NCBI GenBank assembly: GCA_036796975.1
Contig: DAIRBY010000018.1
Location: forward strand, 1-62,118
Length of the DNA stretch: 62,118 nucleotides
Reading direction: 5' to 3'
Source: UBA8190 sp003453695
Lineage (GTDB): Bacteria; Actinomycetota; Acidimicrobiia; Acidimicrobiales; UBA8190
Shown here piece after piece: positions 49,913 to 57,951 of this stretch. The notes under the pieces were generated by a model. That model saw nothing but the letters and a program-made list of their open reading frames with translations. It was not told where the DNA came from and searched no databases. The stretch's first letter is position 1; the number at the start of each line of letters is the position of its first letter. A program made the position numbers and the translations under genes.

Positions 49913-50995
49913 CTACCGATCGGCGGCGGTCGCCGCCCCTGTGCCTGCCCGGTGCCGAGGATGGAGGACGTGCCAGCGGCGGGCTGGATGCACCGGGGGC
50001 CGCTGACCCGGCGTGGCGGCGGGCACGGTTCCCTCCGAGCCCAACCAGCCGCGTTGGCGGAAGAACATGACGAGTAGACCCACGGTGAACAACTGCAGCC
50101 CGATGCCGACGAACACGAACACCGGCAGGCTGGTGAGGTGCGCCACCATCCATCCGAAGTTCTGTCCGAAGAAACCCGTCAGAAAACTGAGGGGCAGGAA
50201 GACGGTGGCGATGATGGTCAACTGCTTCATGACCACGTTGAGCCGGTTCGAGACCGTCGAGAGATGGGTGTCGAGCGCGCCGCTCATCAAGTCCCGGTAG
50301 CTGTCCACCAGGTCGCTGATGCGGATGAGGTGGTCGTAGAGGTCCCGGAAGTAGCGCTCGGCTTCGGGGGTCATCCCGGGCAGCTCGTAGCCGCCGCTGA
50401 GCAGGGTGGCGAACATGTCGCGCTGAGGCGTCACGACCTTCCGCATGGAGATGAGCGAGCGCTTCATGTCGAACAGCCGCCCGAGCTGCTCGTCCGTGGG
50501 CCGTTGCAGGATGTCGTCCTCCAGCTCGTCGATCTGGTCGTCGAGCCGGGCCAGCACCGGGAAGAACCCGTCCACCAGGATGTCGATCACCCGATAGAGC
50601 AGCATGACGTGGTCGGGACGAGGGCCGGGCAGTTGCTTGAGCCGTTCTGCGAGAGTCTTGAGGTTCGAGCAGGGGTCGTGGTGCACGGTCACGAGGTAGT
50701 TGGCGGTGTAGAAGCAGTGGACCTCGACGAGGTTTCCGTCGTCGGTGGCTCCGAACACCACGATCAGGGCGTAGCCGTCGTAGGTGTCGACTTTGGGACG
50801 CTGTCCGAAATGCTCGGCGTCCTCGACGGCGAGGGGATGGAACCCGAACGTGCGGTGGAGCAGCGAGTCTGCGGTGGCGTGGTCCAAACCGTCGAGGTCC
50901 AGCCAGAACCGCGCCGAGGAGTCGATCAGGCCCTTGAGCGATTCAGGGGTGATCTCGTGGCTCTGTCCGTCCACGGTGATCAGATGGCCGTTCAT
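49913..50995 (-). CDS. corA: CorA-family Mg2+/Co2+ transporter (GQN variant)
   Basis: A 360-residue CorA-like channel: large cytoplasmic N-domain, the long stalk helix (RLDDQIDELEDDILQRPTDEQ onwards), and two C-terminal transmembrane helices (TIIATVFLPLSFLTGFFG and FVFVGIGLQLFTVGLLVMFF). At the ion-selectivity loop the usual Gly-Met-Asn is Gly-Gln-Asn (277-279). I have seen such GQN forms in actinobacterial relatives, so the protein need not be defective. ATG 50995 starts MNGHLITVDG. No operon partner. Confidence 0.88.
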   Translation of the reverse strand: MNGHLITVDGQSHEITPESLKGLIDSSARFWLDLDGLDHATADSLLHRTFGFHPLAVEDAEHFGQRPKVDTYDGYALIVVFGATDDGNLVEVHCFYTANYLVTVHHDPCSNLKTLAERLKQLPGPRPDHVMLLYRVIDILVDGFFPVLARLDDQIDELEDDILQRPTDEQLGRLFDMKRSLISMRKVVTPQRDMFATLLSGGYELPGMTPEAERYFRDLYDHLIRISDLVDSYRDLMSGALDTHLSTVSNRLNVVMKQLTIIATVFLPLSFLTGFFGQNFGWMVAHLTSLPVFVFVGIGLQLFTVGLLVMFFRQRGWLGSEGTVPAATPGQRPPVHPARRWHVLHPRHRAGTGAATAADR

Positions 50996-51085
50996 CCAGG
51001 CATTTTGCCCATCTGCGGCGCCGGCCACGGGGATGGCCCGTGCGTCCCGGGGCGCAGCCCGCTGGTCTCGGGGAGAATTAGCCCC

Positions 51086-51448
51086 GTGACCACTGGCAGC
51101 CCCCCCGTCATCGCAAGACTCCGGTCCGCCTTCGAGAGGCGCGATCTCGATGCTTTCGCCCCCCTTCTCGCCGACGACGTCCGCTGGGGCGACGACGACC
51201 ACCACCCGAGGACGTGCCGCAACGCCCAACAGGTCCTGTCCACCTTGGCCCGAGTCATGGACGAGGCGGAGGCCACCATCACCGAGATGGTGGAAGGCAC
51301 CAAGGGGATCCTGTGCGGACTCGACGTGCACTGGCGCGACGGCAGGCAGTTGGAGTTGTTCCAGGTCTACCTGCTGCGCAACGGTCTCGTGGCAGAGATC
51401 CGCGGCTACGACGACCGGCTCAGTGCCGCCCGGGCAGCAGGAGTCTGA
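51086..51448 (+). CDS. NTF2-like/SnoaL-type protein
   Basis: A 120-residue protein with an NTF2-like fold pattern: ARLRSAFERRDLDAFAPLLADDVRWGD, an NAQQVLSTLARVM helix, and C-terminal strands LELFQVYLLRNGLVAEIRGYDD. These small pockets bind diverse ligands; no function can be given. GTG 51086 has GGGGAG about 11 bp upstream. The next gene starts 4 bp after its stop, so the two are likely cotranscribed. Confidence 0.75.
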   Translation: MTTGSPPVIARLRSAFERRDLDAFAPLLADDVRWGDDDHHPRTCRNAQQVLSTLARVMDEAEATITEMVEGTKGILCGLDVHWRDGRQLELFQVYLLRNGLVAEIRGYDDRLSAARAAGV

Positions 51449-51452
51449 CGGC

Positions 51453-51935
51453 GTGGCCCGCATCGACGTTCCGGCCGGTCCGGGCGGGGAGGCCGCCATG
51501 GTCTGGCAACTGCGGCCCGAGATGGGCGCCATGGTCGAGGCCATGGTTCGCACCGTGTACGGCTCGAGCATCCTTCCCGCCGCTGAGCGCGAGCCGGCCC
51601 GGATGCGGATTGCGCAGCTCAACTCGTGCGGGGCCTGCGCCACTTTCCGGGCGCCCTCGGTCCTGGCGTCGGGGGTGACCGAAGACCTGTACTGCCACCT
51701 GGACGACTACGAGTCCTACGACGGGTACACGCCTCGCCAGCGTCTGGCCATCGAGTACGCCACGCGGTTCGCCACCGACCACGCGTCGGTCGACGACGTG
51801 CTCTTCGCCCGGCTCCGCGGTGTATTCACCGATGCCGAGATCCTCGACCTGACCCTGTGCTTCGCCGCCTACCTCGGCCTGGGCCGGGCCCTGGCCGTCC
51901 TCGGGATCGAGGACCACACCGCCGTCGACGTCTGA
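51453..51935 (+). CDS. AhpD-like / carboxymuconolactone decarboxylase family protein
   Basis: The 160-residue helical protein carries an AhpD-type redox pair, Cys59 and Cys62, in NSCGACATFR, though the histidine usually found three residues later is absent. The downstream YTPRQRLAIEYATRFATDH and FTDAEILDLTLCFAAYLGLGRAL are typical of the family. It may act in peroxide defence or as a decarboxylase-like enzyme. GTG 51453 has GGAG upstream. A related gene without clear CxxC lies at 57210. Confidence 0.85.
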   Translation: MARIDVPAGPGGEAAMVWQLRPEMGAMVEAMVRTVYGSSILPAAEREPARMRIAQLNSCGACATFRAPSVLASGVTEDLYCHLDDYESYDGYTPRQRLAIEYATRFATDHASVDDVLFARLRGVFTDAEILDLTLCFAAYLGLGRALAVLGIEDHTAVDV

Positions 51936-51962
51936 GCTGCCAGGGCGTCCGCCGCCCGGCGT

Positions 51963-52844
51963 CTAGGCCGGGAGCCCGACGCGCTCGGCGAGAGCGGACA
52001 GCTCCTCGAGGGCGTCGTCCAGTCCGGGCGCCACGCCGCTGGCGATCACCCGGTCGATCCCCATGGCCGCCACCTTGCCGACGGTCTCCGCCGTGATCTT
52101 GGGGGCCACGCCGCTCACGGTGATCTCGAAGCCTGACGGGTCACGCCCCTCGGCCTCGACCTGCTTGCGCATGTCGGCGATGGCAACGCGCAATTCGTCA
52201 CCGCCGATCCCGAGCGGCTGCCATCCGTCGCCTCGGGTTGCCGCCCGGCGCATCGACGCCCGGCTCGTGCCGCCGATGTGGATGGGGATCCCTCCCCGGT
52301 GGACAGGCTTGGGATAGCTGTGGGCGTCGGCGAACGCGAAGAACTCGCCCGCAAAGTGCGCTCCTTCGGGACCGGTCGCCTCCCACAGGGCCCGCATGGC
52401 GTCGATCATCTCGTCCGCCCGCCGCCCCCGGGTCGCAAAGTCGGTGCCGCACGCCTCGAGCTCCTCGCGCATCCACCCCAGGCCCACGCACAGCCGCAAC
52501 CGTCCCCCGGAGAGCACGTCGAGAGTGGCCAGGCGCTTGGCCAGCGTCACCGGGTGGTGGGCGGGAAGGACGAGGACCCCCGTGCACAGCCCGAGCGTCG
52601 TGGTCGAGCCGGCGACGAAGGACAACAGGTCGAGGGGATCGGGGATCGGCGTGTCGTCCGGCAGGGGCATGCGCCCCGAGTCGTCGTAGGGATACCGGCT
52701 GGTGTAGCTCGACACCACGAGCGGGTGCTCGATGGCCACGAAGGCCTCGAATCCACAGCGCTCGGCATGCCGGGCATAGGAACGCACCCACTGCGGGTCG
52801 GAGGTGACCCCCTCGCGGGCGGGCGGCATCACGGCGATCTTCAC
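51963..52844 (-). CDS. LLM-class F420-dependent oxidoreductase
   Basis: A 293-residue luciferase-like monooxygenase-fold enzyme. The typical FVAGSTTTLGLCTGVLVLPAHHP, RLATLDVLSGGRLRLCVGLGW and IPIHIGGTSRASMRRAA blocks match the TIGR03619-type F420 enzymes. The substrate is unknown. It follows an NTF2-like gene on the same strand with 9 bp between, suggesting a functional pair. Confidence 0.9.
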   Translation of the reverse strand: MKIAVMPPAREGVTSDPQWVRSYARHAERCGFEAFVAIEHPLVVSSYTSRYPYDDSGRMPLPDDTPIPDPLDLLSFVAGSTTTLGLCTGVLVLPAHHPVTLAKRLATLDVLSGGRLRLCVGLGWMREELEACGTDFATRGRRADEMIDAMRALWEATGPEGAHFAGEFFAFADAHSYPKPVHRGGIPIHIGGTSRASMRRAATRGDGWQPLGIGGDELRVAIADMRKQVEAEGRDPSGFEITVSGVAPKITAETVGKVAAMGIDRVIASGVAPGLDDALEELSALAERVGLPA

Positions 52845-52853
52845 AGTCCCTCC

Positions 52854-53318
52854 CTACGGTGTCCCCGCCAGTGGGCGGTCCTCGCGCCATTCGAGACGCA
52901 GGCGCCGTTCGGCGAACCGCCAGGCGCCGTCACGCTTGCAGTAGCGGTCGTGGTAGCGGATGGCCATGACGAGCAGCCGATCGTCACCTTGGTCGTCCCG
53001 GTACACGTGATGGGCGAGGCACTGTGTCGTCCCACCGGCTTCGTCGCCGGCGAGCTCGATCACCTGCCCTCCGATCACGTGGGTGGTCCGCTGGTACTGG
53101 GCCAGTCCCAGCTCCAGTGCCTGGCGCAGCTGGCCGTGACCCCGCCGTTCGAGCGGCGTCTCCTCGGTGCCGGCCATGAGGTGCGACAACAAGACGCCGT
53201 CCTCGGCGAAGAGGTCGACCACCCCGTCGATGTCGCCGGCGTCCACTGCCCATGCGTACCGCTCCACCAGCGCGCGGAGGGCGATGCGATCTGTGGCGTC
53301 GCCTTGGACCTGTGTCAT
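52854..53318 (-). CDS. SnoaL-like (NTF2 superfamily) protein
   Basis: A 154-residue NTF2-like protein. ALRALVERYAWAVDAGDIDGVVDLFAEDGVL is a classic start of the SnoaL_4 group, followed by HVIGGQVIEL and the YHDRYCKRDGAWRFAERRL strands. The Tyr/Asp pair in RYAWAVDAGD is where scytalone-dehydratase-like enzymes have active-site residues. AGGA lies 5 bp before ATG 53318. Likely cotranscribed with the LLM enzyme. Confidence 0.85.
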   Translation of the reverse strand: MTQVQGDATDRIALRALVERYAWAVDAGDIDGVVDLFAEDGVLLSHLMAGTEETPLERRGHGQLRQALELGLAQYQRTTHVIGGQVIELAGDEAGGTTQCLAHHVYRDDQGDDRLLVMAIRYHDRYCKRDGAWRFAERRLRLEWREDRPLAGTP

Positions 53319-53453
53319 CTGTTCCTGTCCCCAGCGGTTTCGAGCCCGCGTCACCGGTCGTGGCGCATCGTACGGTGCACCGCGCGCCGTCACCCGGGGC
53401 GAAGGCGCCGGCTGACTCCGCTGTGCGGCTGACCTGCGGCTTTCGGGCGATGC

Positions 53454-53485
53454 TTGACTCTGTACCTAGGTGCAGCGTTTACCGT
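53454..53485 (+). promoter_or_regulatory. MerR-type promoter and operator
   Basis: A TTGACT -35 (53454-53459) and a TTACCG/TACCGT -10 (from 53479) are separated by 19-20 bp, the over-long spacing used by MerR activators. The spacer holds the near-perfect dyad CTGtACCTAGGTgCAG (53460-53475). No merR-like gene is adjacent. It drives the next two genes. Confidence 0.6.
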
Positions 53486-53517
53486 GCAGGGGTGCACAGC
53501 TCGCTGGGACGTTCCCC

Positions 53518-53880
53518 ATGAGCGCCGGTCTGGCAGGCCGCCGGTCGCCGCCCGGTGGGGACGGCGCCCTCAGGCTCCAGATCCTCCATGTGGCGGGCTG
53601 TCCCAACCTGGATGCGCTCCGCCACCGAGTCGAGCGGAGCCTGGCCCGATTGGGCCTGAGCGCGACCATCGAGGAGGTCGAGGCCCGCTGTTCCTCGCCG
53701 ACGCTGCTGGTCAACGGGACGGACGTCACGAAGAGGGACGTGGCGCAGCATCCGTCGTGCCGGCTCGACCTGCCCACTGCCGAGGAGATCGCGGCAGCTC
53801 TGCTCCCAGTCGCCGGCCTGTGGGCACGGATGTCAAAAGTGCCCGCCTGTCAGGCGCACGACTCGAAGAGGGGGATGTGA
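53518..53880 (+). CDS. Thioredoxin-fold-like small protein (metal-stress context)
   Basis: A 120-residue protein with the pattern LQILHVAGCPNLDALRHRV, a strand, SPTLLVNGTDVT and a later SCRLDLP. I recall this CP(N/H)...SPT-x-NG-x-D...SCR layout from small thioredoxin-like proteins near mercury-resistance genes; the first Cys is followed by PNL, with no second Cys of a CxxC. ATG 53518 lies 33 bp after the -10 box, whereas an upstream ATG-like start at 53470 would fall inside the operator. Its partner membrane gene starts 3 bp after the stop. Confidence 0.7.
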   Translation: MSAGLAGRRSPPGGDGALRLQILHVAGCPNLDALRHRVERSLARLGLSATIEEVEARCSSPTLLVNGTDVTKRDVAQHPSCRLDLPTAEEIAAALLPVAGLWARMSKVPACQAHDSKRGM

Positions 53881-53883
53881 CCT

Positions 53884-54399
53884 ATGACCGACACCGTGCA
53901 GGGTGAGCTGACCGCATCGGACGCACGTTGCGGTCCGCCGTCATCGTCGAGGACCGCACTGTGCGGGTGGTCACCGCCACCGCTTCCTGCCGACACCCCG
54001 GCCAAGCGGCGCGTCGACCCGTTGCTCGTCGGCACGTTGCCCGGGCTCACCATGGTGGCGGTGGTCGTCGCCCTGTTGAACATCGCCCCCCACCTCGCCA
54101 TCCGGGGAGAACTCGCCGTCGACGGGTTGGCGGCAGCATCAGGCGGTCTGTGGTGCTCGCTCAACTTCTGGCGCTGTCGCCACGCCCACTGCCTCGTCAC
54201 CGGGTCGGGGTGGCTGGCGCTGAGCATCTTCGTGTTCGCCGAGGCTCTCGTCGGGCACAGTCTCATCGCCGGCTACGAGCAGCCGGTCCTCCTCGGCATC
54301 CTCGGCTTGGCGTTGCTGTTCGAGCTGTCGTGGTACGTCGTTCGACGAACCAACGCCGTCGCCGGCGCACAACCGGGAAAGTCAGGGACGGATCCCTGA
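53884..54399 (+). CDS. Cys-rich membrane protein (possibly metal-related)
   Basis: The 171-residue protein has four hydrophobic segments: GTLPGLTMVAVVVALLNIAP, GWLALSIFVFAEALVG, PVLLGILGLALLFELSW and a weaker one before the motif. The striking feature is GGLWCSLNFWRCRHAHCLVTG, three cysteines and two histidines at a membrane edge, resembling a metal-binding site. I recall related proteins from actinobacterial mercury-type clusters, but no mer genes are present here. It overlaps closely with the thioredoxin-like gene and shares the MerR-type promoter. Confidence 0.65.
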   Translation: MTDTVQGELTASDARCGPPSSSRTALCGWSPPPLPADTPAKRRVDPLLVGTLPGLTMVAVVVALLNIAPHLAIRGELAVDGLAAASGGLWCSLNFWRCRHAHCLVTGSGWLALSIFVFAEALVGHSLIAGYEQPVLLGILGLALLFELSWYVVRRTNAVAGAQPGKSGTDP

Positions 54400-54418
54400 G
54401 CTCAAGGCTTTGGGCGCC

Positions 54419-54444
54419 GCCCGGGTGTCCAGCCTTGCCCGGGC
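54419..54444. terminator. Hairpin between convergent membrane-protein and kelch genes
   Basis: GCCCGGG (54419-54425) and CCCGGGC (54438-54444) with a 12-nt loop form a 7-bp GC stem in the 46-bp gap between two convergent stops. A bidirectional terminator is likely although no T-run follows. Confidence 0.4.
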
Positions 54445-54445
54445 G

Positions 54446-55456
54446 TCACGGCGAACCTCGTGTCAAAGTGAGTTCGACAACCGAATCGAGGGGGGCCGTC
54501 GGCCCGCTCAGCTCACCTCCCACCATGAACGCCGTGTTGCCCACCACGGCGACTGCGGCGTCGGAGCGAGCACCAGGAAGGGCTCCTGCGGCGCGGACGG
54601 CTCCTGTCGACGTGTCGATGCTCCAGATCTGAGCCGTGGGGGCCTGCCCGTTGCGGCCGCCGGCCACGAACAGGTCGCCGTCAAGGACGAAGGCACTGGC
54701 ATGGCCCAACGCCTGGGGGAGATGGGCGACCACTGATGTGTGCCCTGATCTCGGATCAAATCGCTGGACGGCATCACTCTGACCTCCGACGGTGCTGCTC
54801 TCGGAGGTGCCCAGCTGCCCTCCCACCACCCACAGCGCACCGTCGGCAGCGGCCACGGCGGGATACCGGACGGGCACCGCCAACTGGCCCACGACCGTGA
54901 ATTTTGAACCATTGGTCGTCGCCAGCACGTCCGCGGTCATGGCCACACCGTCAAAGCCGCCCAGTACGTAGACGGTTCCGTCAGCGACCGCAGCAGCGAG
55001 GTCCGAGCGCGCTTGCGGCAGCTGCCCGACGACCACGGTTCCTGCCGGCGACCACGCTTGCACGGAGGCCACCGTCGAGTACGACCCTCCGCCGAACACG
55101 AGGGCGGTGGATCCCTCCATGGCGCCGGCAGCGTCGTGCACGGCCAGGTGCAGAGTACCCACACGGTTGCTCGTCCCCGTAGACGGATCGACGCTCCAGA
55201 TGGCGGGACTCGAAACGTCGCCAGGGGAGAGGCCTCCCAGGACGAGCAGTCGCGGGCCCTCCTGGAGCACGACCGCTCGAGACACCGGTGCGGGCAATGC
55301 CCATGGTGCAAGAGACGCCGTCAGCGTCGGTGGCGGCGGCGTCGTGGTCGTGCTCGTGGCGGACGTCCGATTGGCCGTTCCGCTGCATCCCGCCACGAGG
55401 CCGGCAGGCGCGAGGACCGAGAGGGCCGCAGCACAGGTGCGCCTTCGCCGCCTCAT
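54446..55456 (-). CDS. Kelch-repeat lipoprotein
   Basis: A 336-residue lipoprotein: the lipobox is LVAGC after LSVLAPAG, followed by a Thr/Pro-rich linker. The rest is built of kelch-type blades with repeated GG turns, such as LLVLGGLSPGD, ALVFGGGSYS, VYVLGGFDG, LWVVGGQLG, LFVAGGRNG and AFMVGGELSG, about six in all. It should fold as a beta-propeller outside the membrane; the ligand is unknown. ATG 55456 overlaps the upstream propeller gene's stop (ATGA), so the pair is one operon. Confidence 0.85.
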   Translation of the reverse strand: MRRRRRTCAAALSVLAPAGLVAGCSGTANRTSATSTTTTPPPPTLTASLAPWALPAPVSRAVVLQEGPRLLVLGGLSPGDVSSPAIWSVDPSTGTSNRVGTLHLAVHDAAGAMEGSTALVFGGGSYSTVASVQAWSPAGTVVVGQLPQARSDLAAAVADGTVYVLGGFDGVAMTADVLATTNGSKFTVVGQLAVPVRYPAVAAADGALWVVGGQLGTSESSTVGGQSDAVQRFDPRSGHTSVVAHLPQALGHASAFVLDGDLFVAGGRNGQAPTAQIWSIDTSTGAVRAAGALPGARSDAAVAVVGNTAFMVGGELSGPTAPLDSVVELTLTRGSP

Positions 55457-56721
55457 CTCAAGATACCGGTGTGGCCGAGGGAGTACCGGCCGGGTTGGGG
55501 CCACACACAGACCCCGTGCGGGCCGTTGCCGACCGGGATGCGTGCGATCAACTTGCCCGTGGTCGTGTCGATGGCGTAGACGTCGGAGTTGTACCGGCCG
55601 GAGAGCCAAAGGACTTTGCCGTCCTCGGAAACCCCACCCATGTCAGGGCTGGCGTGTAAGGGTGCGCCAAGGTGCGCCGCAGGCTCGGCAGGAAGCTGCC
55701 AGGTGGCCACGACGTTTCGTGTGGAGAAGTCCACGACCGAAATGGATCCGGCATGGCGGTTCGACACATAGAGGTCGCGCGCATCGCGACTGGGATACAG
55801 CCCGTGGGCGCCCGCCCCTGTTGCAAGGAATCCAGTTTCCGTGAACGTCGCTCCGTCGACCTCCCACACGCCTCCGGCAACCTGGTCGGCCACGTAGAAG
55901 ACCTTGCCGTCGGGCGACACCTTCACGTCCTGTGGCTGGTCGCGATTCGAGCCCAGGCTGAGCCTTCCCACCACAGCCTGAGTGGCGACGTTCACCTTCA
56001 ACAGTTCCCCGGCGAACTCGCACGATGCGATCAGATACGTTCCGTCGGCGGAGAAGTCCATGTGATCGATGCCTGGGCAGTCCACCGGGAGCGAGTGCAC
56101 CAGGGCCATGGTCCTGGCATCGCGGAAGTCGAGTCGATCGAGGGCTTCGGCCACCACGATGGCGTAGCGGCCGTCCGGCGTGAAGTACATGTTGTACGGA
56201 TCTTCCACCGGTACGGACGGCCCAGGAAGGCCGGTCGTGGGGTCGATGGGTGTCAGACTGTTGCCTTCGTCGTTGGTCACCCACAGCGTCGAGAGGTCCC
56301 ACGACGGAACGACGTGCTGGGGCAGTGCGCCAACCTTGAAGGTGCGAATGACCTTGTCTGTGGTCGGATCGATTTCGGAAACCGTATTCGACAAGCCATT
56401 GGGCACATAGACGAGAGCCTCAGCCTTCTTGGCGGACCCGGTCAGGGCGCCGGGGGCGTCGGCCGAATAGATGTTGCAAGGATCGAGGACCGGGGGCATT
56501 CCGGTGAGTTGCCCGGTGACCGGGGCACAGGGCACTGACGTCGGCGGGGCGGCGGCGCCCGGCTTCGGCCGTCTCTGTCCTCCGACGTTCGTGTGCGAGT
56601 GGTTATCCCCGACGACGACCCAGGAGATCACGCCCAGCGCGACGACTGTTGAGATGATGACAGCCCATCGGCGCAACAGCACCGCGCGATGCGGCCGGTG
56701 ACGAATACGAGGGGAGTCCAT
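55453..56721 (-). CDS. Membrane-anchored YVTN/YncE-type beta-propeller protein
   Basis: A 422-residue protein with an N-terminal anchor (AVIISTVVALGVISWVVV) and extracytoplasmic seven-bladed propeller of the YVTN/cytochrome-D1-like type. Repeats such as NTVSEIDPTTDKVIRTFKVG, GKVFYVADQVAGGVWEVDG and RDLYVSNRHAGSISVVDF show the pattern. Similar proteins bind DNA, peptides or metals, or only serve as scaffolds; function here unknown. Cotranscribed with the kelch lipoprotein. Confidence 0.85.
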   Translation of the reverse strand: MDSPRIRHRPHRAVLLRRWAVIISTVVALGVISWVVVGDNHSHTNVGGQRRPKPGAAAPPTSVPCAPVTGQLTGMPPVLDPCNIYSADAPGALTGSAKKAEALVYVPNGLSNTVSEIDPTTDKVIRTFKVGALPQHVVPSWDLSTLWVTNDEGNSLTPIDPTTGLPGPSVPVEDPYNMYFTPDGRYAIVVAEALDRLDFRDARTMALVHSLPVDCPGIDHMDFSADGTYLIASCEFAGELLKVNVATQAVVGRLSLGSNRDQPQDVKVSPDGKVFYVADQVAGGVWEVDGATFTETGFLATGAGAHGLYPSRDARDLYVSNRHAGSISVVDFSTRNVVATWQLPAEPAAHLGAPLHASPDMGGVSEDGKVLWLSGRYNSDVYAIDTTTGKLIARIPVGNGPHGVCVWPQPGRYSLGHTGILR

Positions 56722-56991
56722 CTCAGGATCTGGCGTGGGACTAGCTGGAGTCTGAGGAATCCGATTGGTTCCGGCTTGGCAGAAGTGGCCGACGGAAGGG
56801 GTGGAAACGTGGGTTTCGGGCTGGACGGGACCTCACAGCGACCGATCCTGCCCGATCCCCCTCAGCAGGGGCCATTCACGTGTCTCAGCGGGACAAGTCT
56901 GGGACGGCTTGGATCGGCAGTTGATCAATTCCCGGACGACTTCGTGTCCCTAAACCGGCGGCCGGGATGTGCCGGCCGATCGGTGTTGCGC

Positions 56992-57272
56992 CTATCGGGC
57001 GATGAACCCGCCATCCACAGCGATCGTCTGTCCGGTCACAAAGGTCGCACGGTCCGAACACAGCCACACCACGGCGTCGGCGATCTCCTCGGGGCGTCCA
57101 TAGCGTCCGATCGGTTCTGTGGCGATCAAGGTGGTGTCTGCCTCCTGCTGATGGTGGCCGGTGAAGCGGTCCACCATTTCGGTGTCGATCACTCCCGGAC
57201 ACACCGCGTTCACCCGCACGCCGAGCCGGGCGTACTCGAGGGCCGCCGTCTTGGTGAGGCCGGCGAGCTTCG
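56992..57272 (-). pseudogene. C-terminal fragment of a short-chain dehydrogenase
   Basis: Codons from about 57272 to the stop at 56992 encode KLAGLTKTAALEYARLGVRV, then the PG motif NAVCPGVIDTEM and the C-terminal VTGQTIAVDGGFIA of a classical SDR. Everything before the catalytic Lys region is missing; upstream the same frame runs through the neighbouring AhpD-like gene and gives no SDR sequence. This looks like an SDR truncated by a deletion that joined it to the tail of the next gene. No start codon is obvious, so I call it a pseudogene. Confidence 0.75.
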
Positions 57273-57881
57273 CAGGCGGCTGAGCGTCTCCCGCAGCTGC
57301 TCGCCGGCCACGGCCGATCCCGGGCCCAAGCGTCGCCGCGCCTCGTCTTCGGCCCGGACGCCGAGCGAGTTCAGGGCCATCGCCAGCATCTCGTAGTGCC
57401 CCACCACGAAGCACAGTTCGATGCACTCTTCGGGAGTGAGCTCGGCGGCGAGCGTTTCCCAGGTCGGGTCGGTGATCACCCGCGCTTGGTGCAGTTCGTC
57501 TGTCGCCTCGAGCAGCACCCGCTGGCGACCCGTCAACAAGGGTGCCGCCGCACCCACCGGGACGGACTCGATCTGCTCACTCGTCAACCCGGCTCGAAGT
57601 GCCAGAGGGACGTGTTGCACCCACTCGTACCACGATGCGCAATTCCAGGCGGTGCGTAGCACGACCAGTTCGGTGTCGAGCCGGGGCAGGTCCCCCCGGA
57701 GGAGCAAGGTCCCCGCGAAGGGGAGCCACCACCGCGACAGGCGACGATGACGAGCCACGGTGTGGAAGATCCCCGTGGAGCGTGCCCCGGTGGTGATGCG
57801 GCCCAGGAGGGCCACCAGCCAGGCCGACGGGGGCGGGCGACGGACCGGTGGAACGCGGGTGGAGGGAGGGCCTTCGTCCAT
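57210..57881 (-). CDS. AhpD-like / carboxymuconolactone decarboxylase family protein, altered C-terminus
   Basis: A 223-residue protein with the family's DLPRLDTELVVLRTAWNCASWYEWVQHVPLA and LTPEECIELCFVVGHYEMLAMALNSLGV blocks. The cysteine in WNCASWYEWVQH is a single Cys followed by SxYEW, not a CxxC; that type is common in CMD proteins of catabolic clusters. The last about 20-30 residues (SPASPRRRPSS...) read into the truncated SDR, so the natural C-terminus may be replaced. ATG 57881 has GGGGGAG upstream. Divergent from the KAS III-like gene. Confidence 0.75.
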   Translation of the reverse strand: MDEGPPSTRVPPVRRPPPSAWLVALLGRITTGARSTGIFHTVARHRRLSRWWLPFAGTLLLRGDLPRLDTELVVLRTAWNCASWYEWVQHVPLALRAGLTSEQIESVPVGAAAPLLTGRQRVLLEATDELHQARVITDPTWETLAAELTPEECIELCFVVGHYEMLAMALNSLGVRAEDEARRRLGPGSAVAGEQLRETLSRLRSSPASPRRRPSSTPGSACG

Positions 57882-57951
57882 GGGGACATGCTCCCCCCGC
57901 CACGGCGTGGGAGACAGGGTCCATCGGACGGTCTCAGGTCTTCTGCCTCTG

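Noticed and set aside
47316..50153. Single 945-codon open frame on the minus strand
   Set aside because: Only its last 256 codons are SDR-like; the upstream part is the out-of-frame shadow of the CocE-type hydrolase gene. GC-rich codon bias explains the long open frame.
53470..53517. Upstream start (53470) for the thioredoxin-like gene
   Set aside because: It lies within the operator and before the -10 box, so it would not be transcribed from the MerR-type promoter; ATG 53518 is used.
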